A stretch of 64,000 bases of DNA. It comes from Bacteroidaceae bacterium (GTDB taxonomy: Bacteria > Bacteroidota > Bacteroidia > Bacteroidales > Bacteroidaceae). The translations under genes and the position numbers were made by a program. This document shows positions 51,734-60,790 of the stretch, piece after piece; within the stretch, counting starts at the first letter, position 1, and each line of letters begins with the position of its first letter. The stretch lies in the NCBI GenBank assembly GCA_024401275.1, contig JAKSLJ010000003.1:1-64000 (forward strand), read 5' to 3'. The notes under the pieces are model-generated. The model did no database searches and was not told where the DNA came from. It was given only the letters and a program-made list of their open reading frames with translations.

Positions 51734-53800
51734 ATGAAAAAATTGTTTACTCTTGTTGCTCTCTTAGCTATGTTCATGGGAGCAAAGGCTGAGGAGTTGG
51801 TTGACGCATTCGTTGACTTCTCTACAGTCACTGAGATCCCACGCTTTAGCTGGGGTGGTAGCGAATCAGCATTCGCTCGTCTTTCTCTTCAGGACGGTTG
51901 CCTCCACTTCCACAGTGAGGAAGCTACAGACCCTTCTTGGGACTGCCAGTTCTTCCCTATCGGTGGTGTTGACGCTGAAGCAGGCGTTACTTACACTCTC
52001 CACTACAAGGTAAAGGGTGACCACAATGGTAATGTTTCTATGCTCGGTTTCGGTCAGACTCCTTACGGCCAGTTCGCAATCACTACTGACTGGGTAGAAG
52101 GTACAGTTGACTACGAGTGTACAGAGGCTAATGGTAACATCCTCATGCAGTGTGGTGACTGGGTTGGTGATTGGGATATCGCTTACCTCAAGATCACTCA
52201 CGAGGGTAAGGCTCCAACTCCAGTACAGTGGAAGGAACTCCTTGAGAATGGTGACGCTGAGAAGACTTGGGAATCTCTCGGTCTCGCAGACGTTGCTTTC
52301 GACGACATGGAGAACAACATGAAGGTTTGCTTCTGGACAAAGGAAAAGGGTGTAAACGAGCACAATCCACACGTAGCTGAGATTATCGAAGAGGCTAATG
52401 GTAACCACGCATTCATCTGCCGTGCTACTCTCGCTGACACTGAGGGTGATCCATCAGCTTGGGACAACCAGGTTTGGCTTCAGTCTCCACGTGCATGGAA
52501 GACTGGTGAGCAGTTCCGTATCATGTTCCGTTACAAGGCTTCAGAGCCTGTTGTAACTAACACTCAGTTGCACAAGCAGAAGCCTTCTGACTACCTCCAC
52601 TGGGTAGGTGTTGGTGACGTAAGCTTCACTACAGAATGGCAGGAGTTCGAGCAGGTAGTTACTGTTCCTTCTGATGGTAATGGTATGTGGTCTATCGCAT
52701 TCAACCTCAACCCTAACGTAAAGACTCCTGTTGACTTCTACATTGATGACATCTCTTGGGGCGAAATGGTTCTCGACCATGGACTCTTCATCGCAGCTGG
52801 TAACAAGGAGAAGGCTCTCGACATGGACTTCGACAACGCTATCGAGTTCGTTTACGATGACGCTATGGAAGCTATGGCTGCTACTGTAGGTACTGCAGGC
52901 AAGGAGGATTCTTGGGTTAAGGAACTCATGATTTCTACAGTTCGCGGTAACGACCGTCAGTTCAAGGCTAACACTCTCAAGACTAAGGGTACTATCCTCC
53001 CACTTATTAATGGTGATGAGTGGATCAACTACGAGGAAGCTTCAAACGCAACAATTACTCTCCCTGGTGCTGGTGTTTGGAATGTATATGTTGACACTGA
53101 GAATGGTGTAATGGCATTCGAGCAGGTTGAAGGTGAAGAAGTTGTTATTGAGCCAGATGAGGAAATCGTTCCTAACCCAACAGAGTTCGTTATCAACGCT
53201 GTTGAGCGTGACTGGAAGCCTGCTAAGGAAGACGGCACTCCACAGGACGGTGAAGAAGGTATCGGCGAAGGTCAGCCTTGGGACAACCAGTTCTTCCTCA
53301 TTGGTAAGCGTGCTCTTGAAGTTGGCGAAGAAGTATTCGTTGCATTCGACTATATGGCAACAGCTCCTGCTACAGTAGGTACTCAGAACTCTCAGAATGC
53401 TGGTACTTACCTCCACTGGGCAGGTCTTGGCAACATCGAGTTCACAACTGAATGGCAGCACTTCGAGGCTACTGTGACTATCCCTAGCGAAACTGCAGGT
53501 AAGCAGAACTCTTGGACATTCAACCTCTCTAACGCTAAGGCAGCTAACGAATACCACATCAAGAACATTATCTTCTGTAACGCTGAGAAGACTCACTCAC
53601 TTATTGATATGGTAACAGGAAATGAGGACAACTTCCAGAAGAAGATTGGTGCTAACACTGGTGCAATTCCTGCAAGCATCAAGGAGGTTAACATTAACAA
53701 GGTAACTACTAACGCAATGTACAACCTCGCTGGCCAGCGCGTATCTAAGGAATACAAGGGTATCGCTGTTAAGAACGGTCAGAAGTTCATTGTTAAGTAA
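51734..53800 (+). CDS. Secreted multi-module carbohydrate-binding protein without a catalytic domain
   Basis: A 688-residue exported protein (signal MKKLFTLVALLAMFMGAKA). At least three beta-sandwich modules of the CBM4/CBM9/CBM22 type are visible: about residues 20-155 (WDCQFFPIGGVDAEAGVTYTL), 165-350 (WDNQVWLQSPRAWKTGEQF, YLHWVGVGDVSFTTEWQEFE) and 480-630 (WDNQFFLIGKRALEVGEEVF, YLHWAGLGNIEFTTEWQHFE). The second and third are clear duplicates. The tail MYNLAGQRVSKEYKGIAVKN, then GQKFIVK, is a type IX-like C-terminal signal. No hydrolase domain is present. Codon use is very biased and the promoter is strong, so it is probably abundant. It may bind xylan outside the cell or act as a scaffold. 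I know of no named homologue. Confidence 0.8.
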   Translation: MKKLFTLVALLAMFMGAKAEELVDAFVDFSTVTEIPRFSWGGSESAFARLSLQDGCLHFHSEEATDPSWDCQFFPIGGVDAEAGVTYTLHYKVKGDHNGNVSMLGFGQTPYGQFAITTDWVEGTVDYECTEANGNILMQCGDWVGDWDIAYLKITHEGKAPTPVQWKELLENGDAEKTWESLGLADVAFDDMENNMKVCFWTKEKGVNEHNPHVAEIIEEANGNHAFICRATLADTEGDPSAWDNQVWLQSPRAWKTGEQFRIMFRYKASEPVVTNTQLHKQKPSDYLHWVGVGDVSFTTEWQEFEQVVTVPSDGNGMWSIAFNLNPNVKTPVDFYIDDISWGEMVLDHGLFIAAGNKEKALDMDFDNAIEFVYDDAMEAMAATVGTAGKEDSWVKELMISTVRGNDRQFKANTLKTKGTILPLINGDEWINYEEASNATITLPGAGVWNVYVDTENGVMAFEQVEGEEVVIEPDEEIVPNPTEFVINAVERDWKPAKEDGTPQDGEEGIGEGQPWDNQFFLIGKRALEVGEEVFVAFDYMATAPATVGTQNSQNAGTYLHWAGLGNIEFTTEWQHFEATVTIPSETAGKQNSWTFNLSNAKAANEYHIKNIIFCNAEKTHSLIDMVTGNEDNFQKKIGANTGAIPASIKEVNINKVTTNAMYNLAGQRVSKEYKGIAVKNGQKFIVK

Positions 53801-53873
53801 GATATATTCTGTTTCGTGCAGAATAAACCAAAAGAAGTTTTAATTACTTCTTTATTTTAAGGGTTATAAAGGG

Positions 53874-53904
53874 ACGGGCGGATCTGTGAAGAGCCGCCCG
53901 TTTG
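53874..53904 (+). terminator. Terminator after the binding-module protein gene
   Basis: An 8-base stem, ACGGGCGG paired with CCGCCCGT, with a 12-base loop, followed by TTTG. Confidence 0.75.
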
Positions 53905-53910
53905 TATAGT

Positions 53911-53984
53911 TTGTAGGGCGAGGATTTCCGAGCCGCGATTCATGATTTGTAGTGCTTAACGGCTCGGAAATCCTCGCCCTACAA
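53911..53984. repeat. TGTAGGGCGAGG palindromic element (copy 4, compact)
   Basis: Left arm TGTAGGGCGAGGATTTCCGA then GCCG. The right arm is its inverse (CGGCTCGGAAATCCTCGCCC then TACA), with a 24-base loop. It lies between the binding-module gene and the GH43 gene. Confidence 0.85.
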
Positions 53985-54009
53985 CATTAATTATGGTATA
54001 ATTATTATT

Positions 54010-55737
54010 ATGAAATTCTATACGCTTTTACTTTCTACTTTACTTTCATCGTCAACTGTTTTTGCACAGACTTTCCTGAAGTCTCCCAAGGCTCTCAACA
54101 ATGCAAATCCGCTGAGCGCCTGGCAGTTTTGTGCTGACCCTACAGCCGTAGAGTATAATGGTCGCGTGTATGTCTATGGAACTAACGACCAACAGCAGTT
54201 TGACGAAGGCACCGGCTTCAAGACTGAGGCACAAGGAGGTGTTGGTAATGACTATGGAAAGATAAATTCTCTTGTCTGTATGTCTTCTGCCGATCTCGTT
54301 AACTGGACTTGGCACAAGCCAATCGAAGTTAAGCAGATAGCAAAATGGACTGGCTGCTCTTGGGCACCTTCCATCTGTAGCCGCGAGGAAGCAGACGGAC
54401 AGACACACTTCTATCTCTATTTCGCCAATGGTGCAAGTGGTATTGGTGTGCTAACTTCTACTTCTCCAACAGGTCCTTGGAAAGACCCACTTGGCAAGGC
54501 AATGATTCCTTGGGGCATGAAGGGAATGGGCGACATCACATGGCTTTTCGACCCGGGAGTTGTTGTTGACAAGGACGGCACAGGCTGGATTGCTTGGGGA
54601 GGCGGTGGAGGTATCCATCAGAACAATATTGCAAAGGGTGCAAACGATATGCTTGATATGAACACTCGTATCGCTAAGCTCAACCCTGACATGATTTCCA
54701 TAGCACCAGAGAATATCACTATTCTCCCTGCTCCTTACCATTTTGAGGCTAGCGAACTCAACATCATCGGCGGTAAGTTTGTCTATACTTACTGCTCAGA
54801 TTGGAGTAGCGACCGCTCGAAGTGGGGCGAGTTCAACTATTACGACCACAGCAAGGCAAAGCCTTCTGCACCAGGTACTGCGCAGATGTGCTACATGGTA
54901 AGCACTGATCCGCTCAATGCTGATTCATGGCAGTATGTTGGCATGTATGGTAAGAACCCAAGTAACTTCGGCTATCCTGGTGGTAACAACCACACTCACT
55001 TGCAGAAGTTCCTCAACAACTACTATCTCTTCTATCATTGCCACAACACAGAAGGCAGCCTCAAACCTTCTTCTGACGCAAAAGGCGGCTACCGCAATAT
55101 TCAGGTAAATCTGATTGATGTAGATGAAGCTAAATGCAAGATCAGCGAGATAGAAATGTCTAATGGCGGTTCGCTCATCAGAAACAACCGCATAAAGCTT
55201 ACCGACAAGACTCAAGCTGAGACAATGTACAACAATTCTGAAGGCACTGGATTCTACTATAACGATGACGTTGTAGCCGTTCACTTCCAGAAGTCTGGCA
55301 GCTGGGTTGGCGTACGCAGCGTAACATCTGATGTTTATGTGAAGTCGTTAAAGGTAAAGCTTCGCGGCAAGGGTAAGCTTCAGGTTCACTTAGGCGATGG
55401 CAAAATTATCAATCCTGAACCTATTGCGACAATCGATTTCAACTCTGTTCGACGCTTTGAAGAGCATGCTGTTGCTCTTACTGAGCCTATTAAGAGTGCA
55501 GGTTACCTCTACTTCGTTTGCTCTGAGGTGTCAGGTACAAGCACTTATTTCGATGAGTGGCAGTTCTTCGAGAATGATATCACAGCCATCTCTTCTGCAC
55601 AGAGCAGCGAAGATGTTGTAAAGGAAGAGTTCTACAATCTTTCAGGCATCCGTTGCGAAGAGCCAGTAAACGGCACTTATATCATCAAGCGCACTTTCGC
55701 TGACGGTACAACAGACACCGAGAAAATCGTGAAATAA
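54010..55737 (+). CDS. Secreted GH43 arabinofuranosidase/xylosidase with CBM6-like module and type IX-like tail
   Basis: A 575-residue exported enzyme (signal ending TVFAQ, residue 20). The GH43 catalytic acids are Asp43 (FCADPTAVEYNG), Asp181 (WLFDPGVVVDKDG) and Glu246 (HFEASELNIIGG). GGNNHTHLQKF carries the conserved calcium/histidine region. A CBM6-like module covers about residues 395-530 (GTGFYYNDDVVAVHFQKSGSWVGVRSV). The last part (FYNLSGIRCEEPVNGTYIIK) is a secretion/anchoring tail. It probably removes arabinose from arabinoxylan, acting with the neighbouring GH10 enzymes. It has no obvious promoter of its own apart from the repeat-containing gap upstream. Confidence 0.9.
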   Translation: MKFYTLLLSTLLSSSTVFAQTFLKSPKALNNANPLSAWQFCADPTAVEYNGRVYVYGTNDQQQFDEGTGFKTEAQGGVGNDYGKINSLVCMSSADLVNWTWHKPIEVKQIAKWTGCSWAPSICSREEADGQTHFYLYFANGASGIGVLTSTSPTGPWKDPLGKAMIPWGMKGMGDITWLFDPGVVVDKDGTGWIAWGGGGGIHQNNIAKGANDMLDMNTRIAKLNPDMISIAPENITILPAPYHFEASELNIIGGKFVYTYCSDWSSDRSKWGEFNYYDHSKAKPSAPGTAQMCYMVSTDPLNADSWQYVGMYGKNPSNFGYPGGNNHTHLQKFLNNYYLFYHCHNTEGSLKPSSDAKGGYRNIQVNLIDVDEAKCKISEIEMSNGGSLIRNNRIKLTDKTQAETMYNNSEGTGFYYNDDVVAVHFQKSGSWVGVRSVTSDVYVKSLKVKLRGKGKLQVHLGDGKIINPEPIATIDFNSVRRFEEHAVALTEPIKSAGYLYFVCSEVSGTSTYFDEWQFFENDITAISSAQSSEDVVKEEFYNLSGIRCEEPVNGTYIIKRTFADGTTDTEKIVK

Positions 55738-55830
55738 CGACCCCTCCCAACCTCACGACCCCTCCCAACCTCACGACCCCTCCCAACCTCCCCACAGGGG
55801 AGGAGTCCTGAGCGACAAAAATGGGGGGAG
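55738..55830. repeat. Three 18-base tandem repeats plus GC-rich palindrome
   Basis: ACGACCCCTCCCAACCTC-type units occur three times in a row (55738-55793). Then comes CCCACAGGGGAGGAGTCCTG and a short GGGGGGAGGAG. The unit is a partial copy of the GC-rich palindromic family amplified in tandem. Confidence 0.75.
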
Positions 55831-55849
55831 GAGTTTTGTTCGGAACAAA

Positions 55850-55922
55850 TGTAGGGCGAGGATTTCCGAGCCGTTATGCATGGATTTTGCATAATTGGCG
55901 GCTCGGAAATCCTCGCCCTACA
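55850..55922. repeat. TGTAGGGCGAGG palindromic element (copy 5, compact)
   Basis: Perfect outer arms as in copy 4. The loop includes GTTATGCATGGATTTTGCAT, nearly the same loop as the copy at 60509. It lies between convergent GH43 and GH10 genes. Confidence 0.85.
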
Positions 55923-55951
55923 TATTATATTGCCCTAAAAGTCTATTAAAA

Positions 55952-55979
55952 GTTCCCCCTTGGGGGGCTAGGGGGTCAC
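55952..55979. repeat. GC-rich palindromic repeat at the GH10 stop codon
   Basis: GTTCCCCCTTGGGGGGCTAG followed by GGGGTCA. Its last bases form the TGA stop of the minus-strand GH10 gene. The preceding AAGTCTATTAAAAG is shared with the copy beside mnmG. Confidence 0.65.
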
Positions 55980-58006
55980 TTCACCATCACCTTCTTCGCC
56001 TCACCACTTGCTGTGTTCTTGATTACGAACACGCCGTTTGCGTTTGTGATTTCGCGAATCTGGCGGATTGCATCTTCGTTGTCAGCAGCAGAAATCTTGC
56101 CTACCTGAGCACCTGCAACAGAATATACCATGAAGTCGCAGCAGTCTTCTGGAGCATTTACATCCTCGATGCCCATTGCCTCAATATCAGCAGCAGAGCC
56201 GATATAAATCTTGTCCAAGAAAGACTTTCCCTTAGAGAAATGGATGCGAAGCTTGTATTCGCCTGTTGATGTGAATCGAGTGAGCGAACCAGAGATAGTA
56301 GTAAATGCCTTTCGTCCAGTCTTAGGAACTTCAAGCTCCAACTGCTTCGTCATATCGCCTTTACTGTTATAAAGATAAAGAGTGATGGCAGCACCTTCCT
56401 CCATAGAACCAACAACAGCCTCATAACGCATACTTCCGGCTTTGTTTACCTTAAGAGTATAGTCAAACCAGTCGCCCTGAGAAGCAGCATTCACATAGTA
56501 ACCTCCGTCTGTTGTAGCAATCATCACGTTCTCCTGGTCGTCGCGGTAAACGGCAGTACTCTTTGAACCGCTGCTTGTGTAGTAGCTGATGTTCTTTCCA
56601 CCCATGTTGAAGTTCTCTGCTTCGAGTATTCCTGGAAGTTCAAGAGCCTCACCGCCGTATGGCTTGCGTGACCATTGGTTGCCATAGAAACCGCCGATAC
56701 GCTCGTAAGTTTTGCCATCGTCAGTGTAAGCGATAGCCTTGAGGTTCACCTTTGAAGTTACGCTTGTAGGAGTAACATAGCAAGTGTAAGTGCCCTTCTT
56801 TGCATCAGTAGGTTCAGTTACAGTTGCAACGAGCTTGCTGTCAGCATAGAGTTCAACCTTCTCCACATTAGCGCCATTGTGCATTCGGGCAGTGATGGTA
56901 ATCTCGTTAGGCTCATTTACAGGTGCCTTGTAGAACTTTGGACGAATATAGAATGAGATAGGCTTCTTCATGCCTGGGTATGGGCTCTTCGCATTCTTCG
57001 CCTTGTCAGAAGCCATGTACTCGCGAAGCCATGTCATGGCTGGGCGGTCAACACCATCCTTGATGATGCCGGAATGACCTGAGTTGATAGGATTGCCGTT
57101 GTCATCCTTACCGTCGTTAGTCCAAGTAGCACCATAGCAATAGCCCCAAAGGGTAACGCCTGCGCAATAGTCTGCCTCCCAAAGCAAAGGAATCTGTGCC
57201 TTGTAGTCTCTCAACTGGTTGGCATCGCTAGTGGTACCGATATCATACTCCGTGATATACATCGGCATCTTCAATGCGTTCTGGATGTTGTTCATTGAAT
57301 TCTTCAATGTCGTTGCGCTGCAACCTCCGAGGTCGTGGCTCTGGCAACCGTAAGCATCAATAGGAGCACCCGCATCACGAAGCTTTGTAACGAGGTCAAT
57401 GAACTGCTGAGTGTTCCACTGGAATGTGTTGAAGTCGTTGTAGATGAGGATAGTTTCTGGGAAACGCTCGTAAGCCATGTCGAAAGCCTTCACAATCCAG
57501 TCGAAACCTGTTTCGCCCTGTCCGCCGAGAGGTCCGTACCATGTGGGAGTGTTAGCCTGATGGCCCTGTACAGCCTCGTTCACAACGTCAATCATTTCAA
57601 CCGTTGAATACCTCTTCTTGATAGCATCCATCCAGTCCCTCACGGCAATGAATCTGTCGTAATCGTTAAGCTTGTCAATCCATCCTGGGTACTGAGCACC
57701 CCAAAGGAGACAGTGGAACTTGAATGGGAAGTGATGGTTCTTTGCATAGTTGGAACAATTGTCTGCACCACCCCAGCTCCAGCTGCTCTGGCCACCACCT
57801 TGAACAGAAGACCACTTGGTCTCGTTCTCAGGAGTGATCTGGTCCCAAAGGGTAGCGAACTCAACGCCAGCACCGTTCACCTGACCACGGGTAGTGATGT
57901 TGCCCAGGAACTTGTCCGGGTTGGAATTTAGCTGTGCGTAGCTGCCTGCAGACAACATTGCTGCCACAGACATCACAGCCGCTTTTCTGAGTAGATTTCT
58001 TTTCAT
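55976..58006 (-). CDS. Secreted GH10 endo-xylanase with Ig-like and CBM6-like modules and type IX-like tail
   Basis: A 676-residue exported xylanase (signal ending AGSYAQ, residue 25). GH10 covers about residues 30-335. The acid/base is Glu144 (IDVVNEAVQG) and the nucleophile is Glu253 (YITEYDIG), both intact. HCLLWGAQYPGW has Gly where many GH10 enzymes have the second His. An Ig-like domain follows (KKPISFYIRPKF to about residue 445). Then comes a CBM6-like module (GILEAENFNMGG, then YVNAASQGDWFDYTLKV, to about residue 605) and a tail ending NTASGEAKKVMVK. It should cleave the xylan backbone outside the cell. It is transcribed away from the other GH10 gene across a 187-base shared promoter region. 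Confidence 0.93.
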   Translation of the reverse strand: MKRNLLRKAAVMSVAAMLSAGSYAQLNSNPDKFLGNITTRGQVNGAGVEFATLWDQITPENETKWSSVQGGGQSSWSWGGADNCSNYAKNHHFPFKFHCLLWGAQYPGWIDKLNDYDRFIAVRDWMDAIKKRYSTVEMIDVVNEAVQGHQANTPTWYGPLGGQGETGFDWIVKAFDMAYERFPETILIYNDFNTFQWNTQQFIDLVTKLRDAGAPIDAYGCQSHDLGGCSATTLKNSMNNIQNALKMPMYITEYDIGTTSDANQLRDYKAQIPLLWEADYCAGVTLWGYCYGATWTNDGKDDNGNPINSGHSGIIKDGVDRPAMTWLREYMASDKAKNAKSPYPGMKKPISFYIRPKFYKAPVNEPNEITITARMHNGANVEKVELYADSKLVATVTEPTDAKKGTYTCYVTPTSVTSKVNLKAIAYTDDGKTYERIGGFYGNQWSRKPYGGEALELPGILEAENFNMGGKNISYYTSSGSKSTAVYRDDQENVMIATTDGGYYVNAASQGDWFDYTLKVNKAGSMRYEAVVGSMEEGAAITLYLYNSKGDMTKQLELEVPKTGRKAFTTISGSLTRFTSTGEYKLRIHFSKGKSFLDKIYIGSAADIEAMGIEDVNAPEDCCDFMVYSVAGAQVGKISAADNEDAIRQIREITNANGVFVIKNTASGEAKKVMVK

Positions 58007-58033
58007 ATAAGATAGTGTTTGGTTTTATGCGTG

Positions 58034-58041
58034 CAAAGTTA
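58034..58041 (-). promoter_or_regulatory. Putative -7 element of the minus-strand GH10 gene
   Basis: TAACTTTG on the minus strand followed by GCACGC, 28 bases before the start at 58006. Confidence 0.6.
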
Positions 58042-58137
58042 CGCTATTTTAGTAAAAAAAGCAAGCTATTAATTATATAATGTACGCGCAGGTATCATAT
58101 TCTTATCTATATGTTTCTTTTTCTCATTTAATTTTTA

Positions 58138-58145
58138 TAACTTTG
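58138..58145 (+). promoter_or_regulatory. Putative -7 element of the plus-strand GH10 gene
   Basis: TAACTTTG followed by GCGCCCG, 49 bases before the start at 58194. TTTC (58114-58117) lies 20 bases upstream as a weak -33. Confidence 0.6.
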
Positions 58146-58193
58146 CGCCCGAATATTAACCTTCCTATCAATATTATAAATAAACTAAGCTAT

Positions 58194-60491
58194 ATGAAAA
58201 GACTTTTACTTGGCTTCTCATTTTTCCTGACAGCCGCTTGCGTTTTCGCTCAGCAGAACTGGCAGAAGGGTATTCCAAACAACCCTGACTATGCCTATCT
58301 TAATGAATACGGTAACCTTAAGGATTATGTCGATCATGATAAGTTTCCTAACTTCAAGTTGGGACTTGCTCTCGGCGCAAACGACTACAATAACAATTCC
58401 ACTTGGAGAGCACTTGCCGATGCCAACTTCCATGAACTCGTTACAGGCAACGAAATGAAGATGGCAAGTTGCGTGAACGGTAGCGGAACAATGAACTTCA
58501 GCACCGTTAAGAACTTTGTGAACAAGGCTTACGCAGCGGGTCACAATATCTACGGTCACACCCTCGCTTGGCACGCTCAGCAGCCACGCGGTTGGCTCCT
58601 CTCTCTTATGAATGACCATCCTGCAAAGCCTATCGAAGGCGCTGATACCGAGGTCTATCAGGAATTCTACAACAAAGACTTCCGCACTCAGCAGAACATC
58701 GGCTGGCATGCTGATTTCAAGGAGAACAACTATGAAGTCTCTTACGATGCCATAAACGGTATGAAAGTAACCGTTACAAAGAAGGCACCACAGAACTATT
58801 ATGTTCAGTATTGGGCAGCCAGCGATATTCCTGCCAAGAAGGGTGAGAAAGTCAAGATGATTATCACGATGAGGGGTAGCAAAGCGGGCTATACTTATGC
58901 CAGAGTAGGCGATTGGGATGGCAGTTGCCCTAACAAGAACATCAATTTCACAACGGAATGGCAAGATTATGAGTGGGAACTCACACCTACCATTACAAAC
59001 CCTGGCGTCCTTCTTCAGCATGGCGATTTCGTGGGCGACCTCTACATCAAGCAGATTCGCTTCGAGAAGGTTGTCATGGGTAAGACCGTAACAGAAGACC
59101 GCCGCTGCCTCGCTATTGATGCTAATGCCTACAACGCTTCAAACGCAGGCTTGGAAGACTTTGACACTCAGCTCAATATCAAGTGTGGTTCTTTCAGTAA
59201 GAACGACAAATACAAGCTGACACTTCTTGTTCGTGCAGACAAGCGTACCACTATTTCTACAACTATTGGCAATATTCCTGTCACAAACAGTTGGAAGACA
59301 GTTACTTTGCAAGGTTCATTCACCTATAACGGCTCATTGGTCGTGCTTCCGCTCTCTGCACTTAATGAAGCCAACAAGTTCTATTTTGATGATATCTCGT
59401 TTGAAATCAATGGCGTGGAGAAGATTGTCAATGGTGACTTCAGTGGTGATGTAGCAACTTCTTTCGCGGTAAAGCAAGGCGTGTCTCGTCCAAAGGCTCC
59501 TGCTATCAGCGAAAGCATCACTTATCTCCTTCTCCCAACTCCTACGCCTCAGACAGCGGAGGAGAAGCACGACACTCTCGTCTATGCTATGGACAAGTGG
59601 ATCAAGGGTATGATGGAAGCTTGCGACGGTAAGGTTAAGGCTTGGGACCTCGTGAACGAGGCTATCTCTGGCGGCGACTCTGACGGCGACGGCATCTATG
59701 ACCTCCAGCACGACTGGGAACTTAAAGACGAAGGTGGCTTCTGGTGGCAGGACTTCATGGGCGATCTTGAGTATGTACGTCAGGCTTGTCGCTTGGCTCG
59801 CAAGTATGGTCCATCAGATGTGAAGCTCTTCATCAACGACTATAACCTTGAGTCGGATTGGGATGACAACAAGAAACTGAGATCGCTTATTGAATGGATA
59901 AAGCGTTGGGAAGCTGATGGCGTAACACATATCGACGGTATCGGCACGCAGATGCACATATCTTGCTCTATGAACCCAAGTACTCTTGCTAGTCGTCGTA
60001 AGCATATTCGCCAGATGTTTGAGCTTATGGCTGCTTCTGGTAAGCTTGTTCGCGTAAGTGAGCTTGACATGGGTATGGACGATGCAAACGGCAAGGGCGT
60101 TCAGACTGCCAACATGACAGAGGAAATGCACAAGATGATGGCCGACCACTATGAGTATATCATCAAGACTTACTTCGAGGTTGTGCCACCAGATCAGCAG
60201 TGGGCTATCTGCCAGTGGTGTGCTACAGACTCTCCTTCTAACAGCGGTTGGCGTGCCAACACACCTGTAGGTCTCTGGACTCTCAACACATTCTATCGCA
60301 AGCATGCTTACGCTGGATGGGTTAGAGGACTCATCGGCGGTGCAAACGGCATTGGCGGTGTAGAGGCAGACAAGGCGGAAAACAAGATTGACTATTCTTC
60401 TGATGCTGTATATTCTCTCTCAGGACAGCGCGTTGGTGCCGGCTATAAGGGCATCGTCATCAAGAATGGCAAGAAGGTGATGGTTAAGTGA
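58194..60491 (+). CDS. Secreted GH10 endo-xylanase split by two inserted carbohydrate-binding modules
   Basis: About 765 residues from the ATG at 58194, where the signal MKRLLLGFSFFLTAACVFAQ begins. Upstream ATGs would read through the promoter. GH10 part one (about residues 40-140) has ELVTGNEMKMASC and YGHTLAWHAQQPRGW. Two beta-sandwich modules of the CBM4/22 type follow (about residues 160-300 and 310-435). GH10 then resumes, with acid/base Glu489 (WDLVNEAISGG) and nucleophile Glu623 (VSELDMGMDD). The tail VYSLSGQRVGAGYKGIVIKN, then GKKVMVK, is a type IX-like C-terminal signal. Prevotella bryantii xylanases with such interrupted GH10 domains are known. It should cut arabinoxylan at or outside the cell surface. 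Confidence 0.94.
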   Translation: MKRLLLGFSFFLTAACVFAQQNWQKGIPNNPDYAYLNEYGNLKDYVDHDKFPNFKLGLALGANDYNNNSTWRALADANFHELVTGNEMKMASCVNGSGTMNFSTVKNFVNKAYAAGHNIYGHTLAWHAQQPRGWLLSLMNDHPAKPIEGADTEVYQEFYNKDFRTQQNIGWHADFKENNYEVSYDAINGMKVTVTKKAPQNYYVQYWAASDIPAKKGEKVKMIITMRGSKAGYTYARVGDWDGSCPNKNINFTTEWQDYEWELTPTITNPGVLLQHGDFVGDLYIKQIRFEKVVMGKTVTEDRRCLAIDANAYNASNAGLEDFDTQLNIKCGSFSKNDKYKLTLLVRADKRTTISTTIGNIPVTNSWKTVTLQGSFTYNGSLVVLPLSALNEANKFYFDDISFEINGVEKIVNGDFSGDVATSFAVKQGVSRPKAPAISESITYLLLPTPTPQTAEEKHDTLVYAMDKWIKGMMEACDGKVKAWDLVNEAISGGDSDGDGIYDLQHDWELKDEGGFWWQDFMGDLEYVRQACRLARKYGPSDVKLFINDYNLESDWDDNKKLRSLIEWIKRWEADGVTHIDGIGTQMHISCSMNPSTLASRRKHIRQMFELMAASGKLVRVSELDMGMDDANGKGVQTANMTEEMHKMMADHYEYIIKTYFEVVPPDQQWAICQWCATDSPSNSGWRANTPVGLWTLNTFYRKHAYAGWVRGLIGGANGIGGVEADKAENKIDYSSDAVYSLSGQRVGAGYKGIVIKNGKKVMVK

Positions 60492-60508
60492 GAGCAATAA
60501 TCATAAAA

Positions 60509-60581
60509 TGTAGGGCGAGGATTTCCGAGCCGTTATGCGGATAGATTGCATAATTGGCGGCTCGGAAATCCTCGCCCTACA
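60509..60581. repeat. TGTAGGGCGAGG palindromic element (copy 6, compact)
   Basis: Same arms as copies 4 and 5. The loop differs from copy 5 only in a few bases around GTTATGCGGATAGATTGCAT. Confidence 0.85.
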
Positions 60582-60620
60582 TTTGCCTATGGGACCACTC
60601 TTTCCTTGTGTTCTAACTCG

Positions 60621-60686
60621 TCTCTCCAAGGCATACGATCTGTCTCTCCAAGGCATATGATCTGTCTCTCCAAGGCATACGATTTG
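60621..60686. repeat. Three tandem 22-base repeats
   Basis: The unit TCTCTCCAAGGCATACGATC then TG is repeated three times, with single-base changes (CATATG in the second unit, GATTTG in the third). Confidence 0.85.
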
Positions 60687-60708
60687 TTTCTTCCTGTCGG
60701 ACACTTCG

Positions 60709-60790
60709 TTTTCTTATAAGAAACCAAAATTTTTCTTATAAGAAAATGTTTATTTTCTAGTAAGAAATTTTTCTTTTTCTAGTAAGAAAA
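60709..60790. repeat. Array of four TTTTCTTATAAGAAAA-type palindromes (copy 2)
   Basis: Two TTTTCTTATAAGAAA units and two TTTTCTAGTAAGAAA units in the same order and spacing as 31464-31544. Confidence 0.8.

Noticed and set aside
55738-55800. CRISPR array from the 18-base tandem units
   Set aside because: The units are contiguous without spacers and match the dispersed GC-rich repeat. No cas genes are present.
58080-58193. Longer start for the plus-strand GH10 gene
   Set aside because: It runs through the promoter element TAACTTTG. The signal peptide begins at the ATG at 58194.
60621-60790. CRISPR array from the 22-base units and AT palindromes
   Set aside because: There are only three contiguous units without unique spacers, and the AT array has regular short spacers of low complexity.
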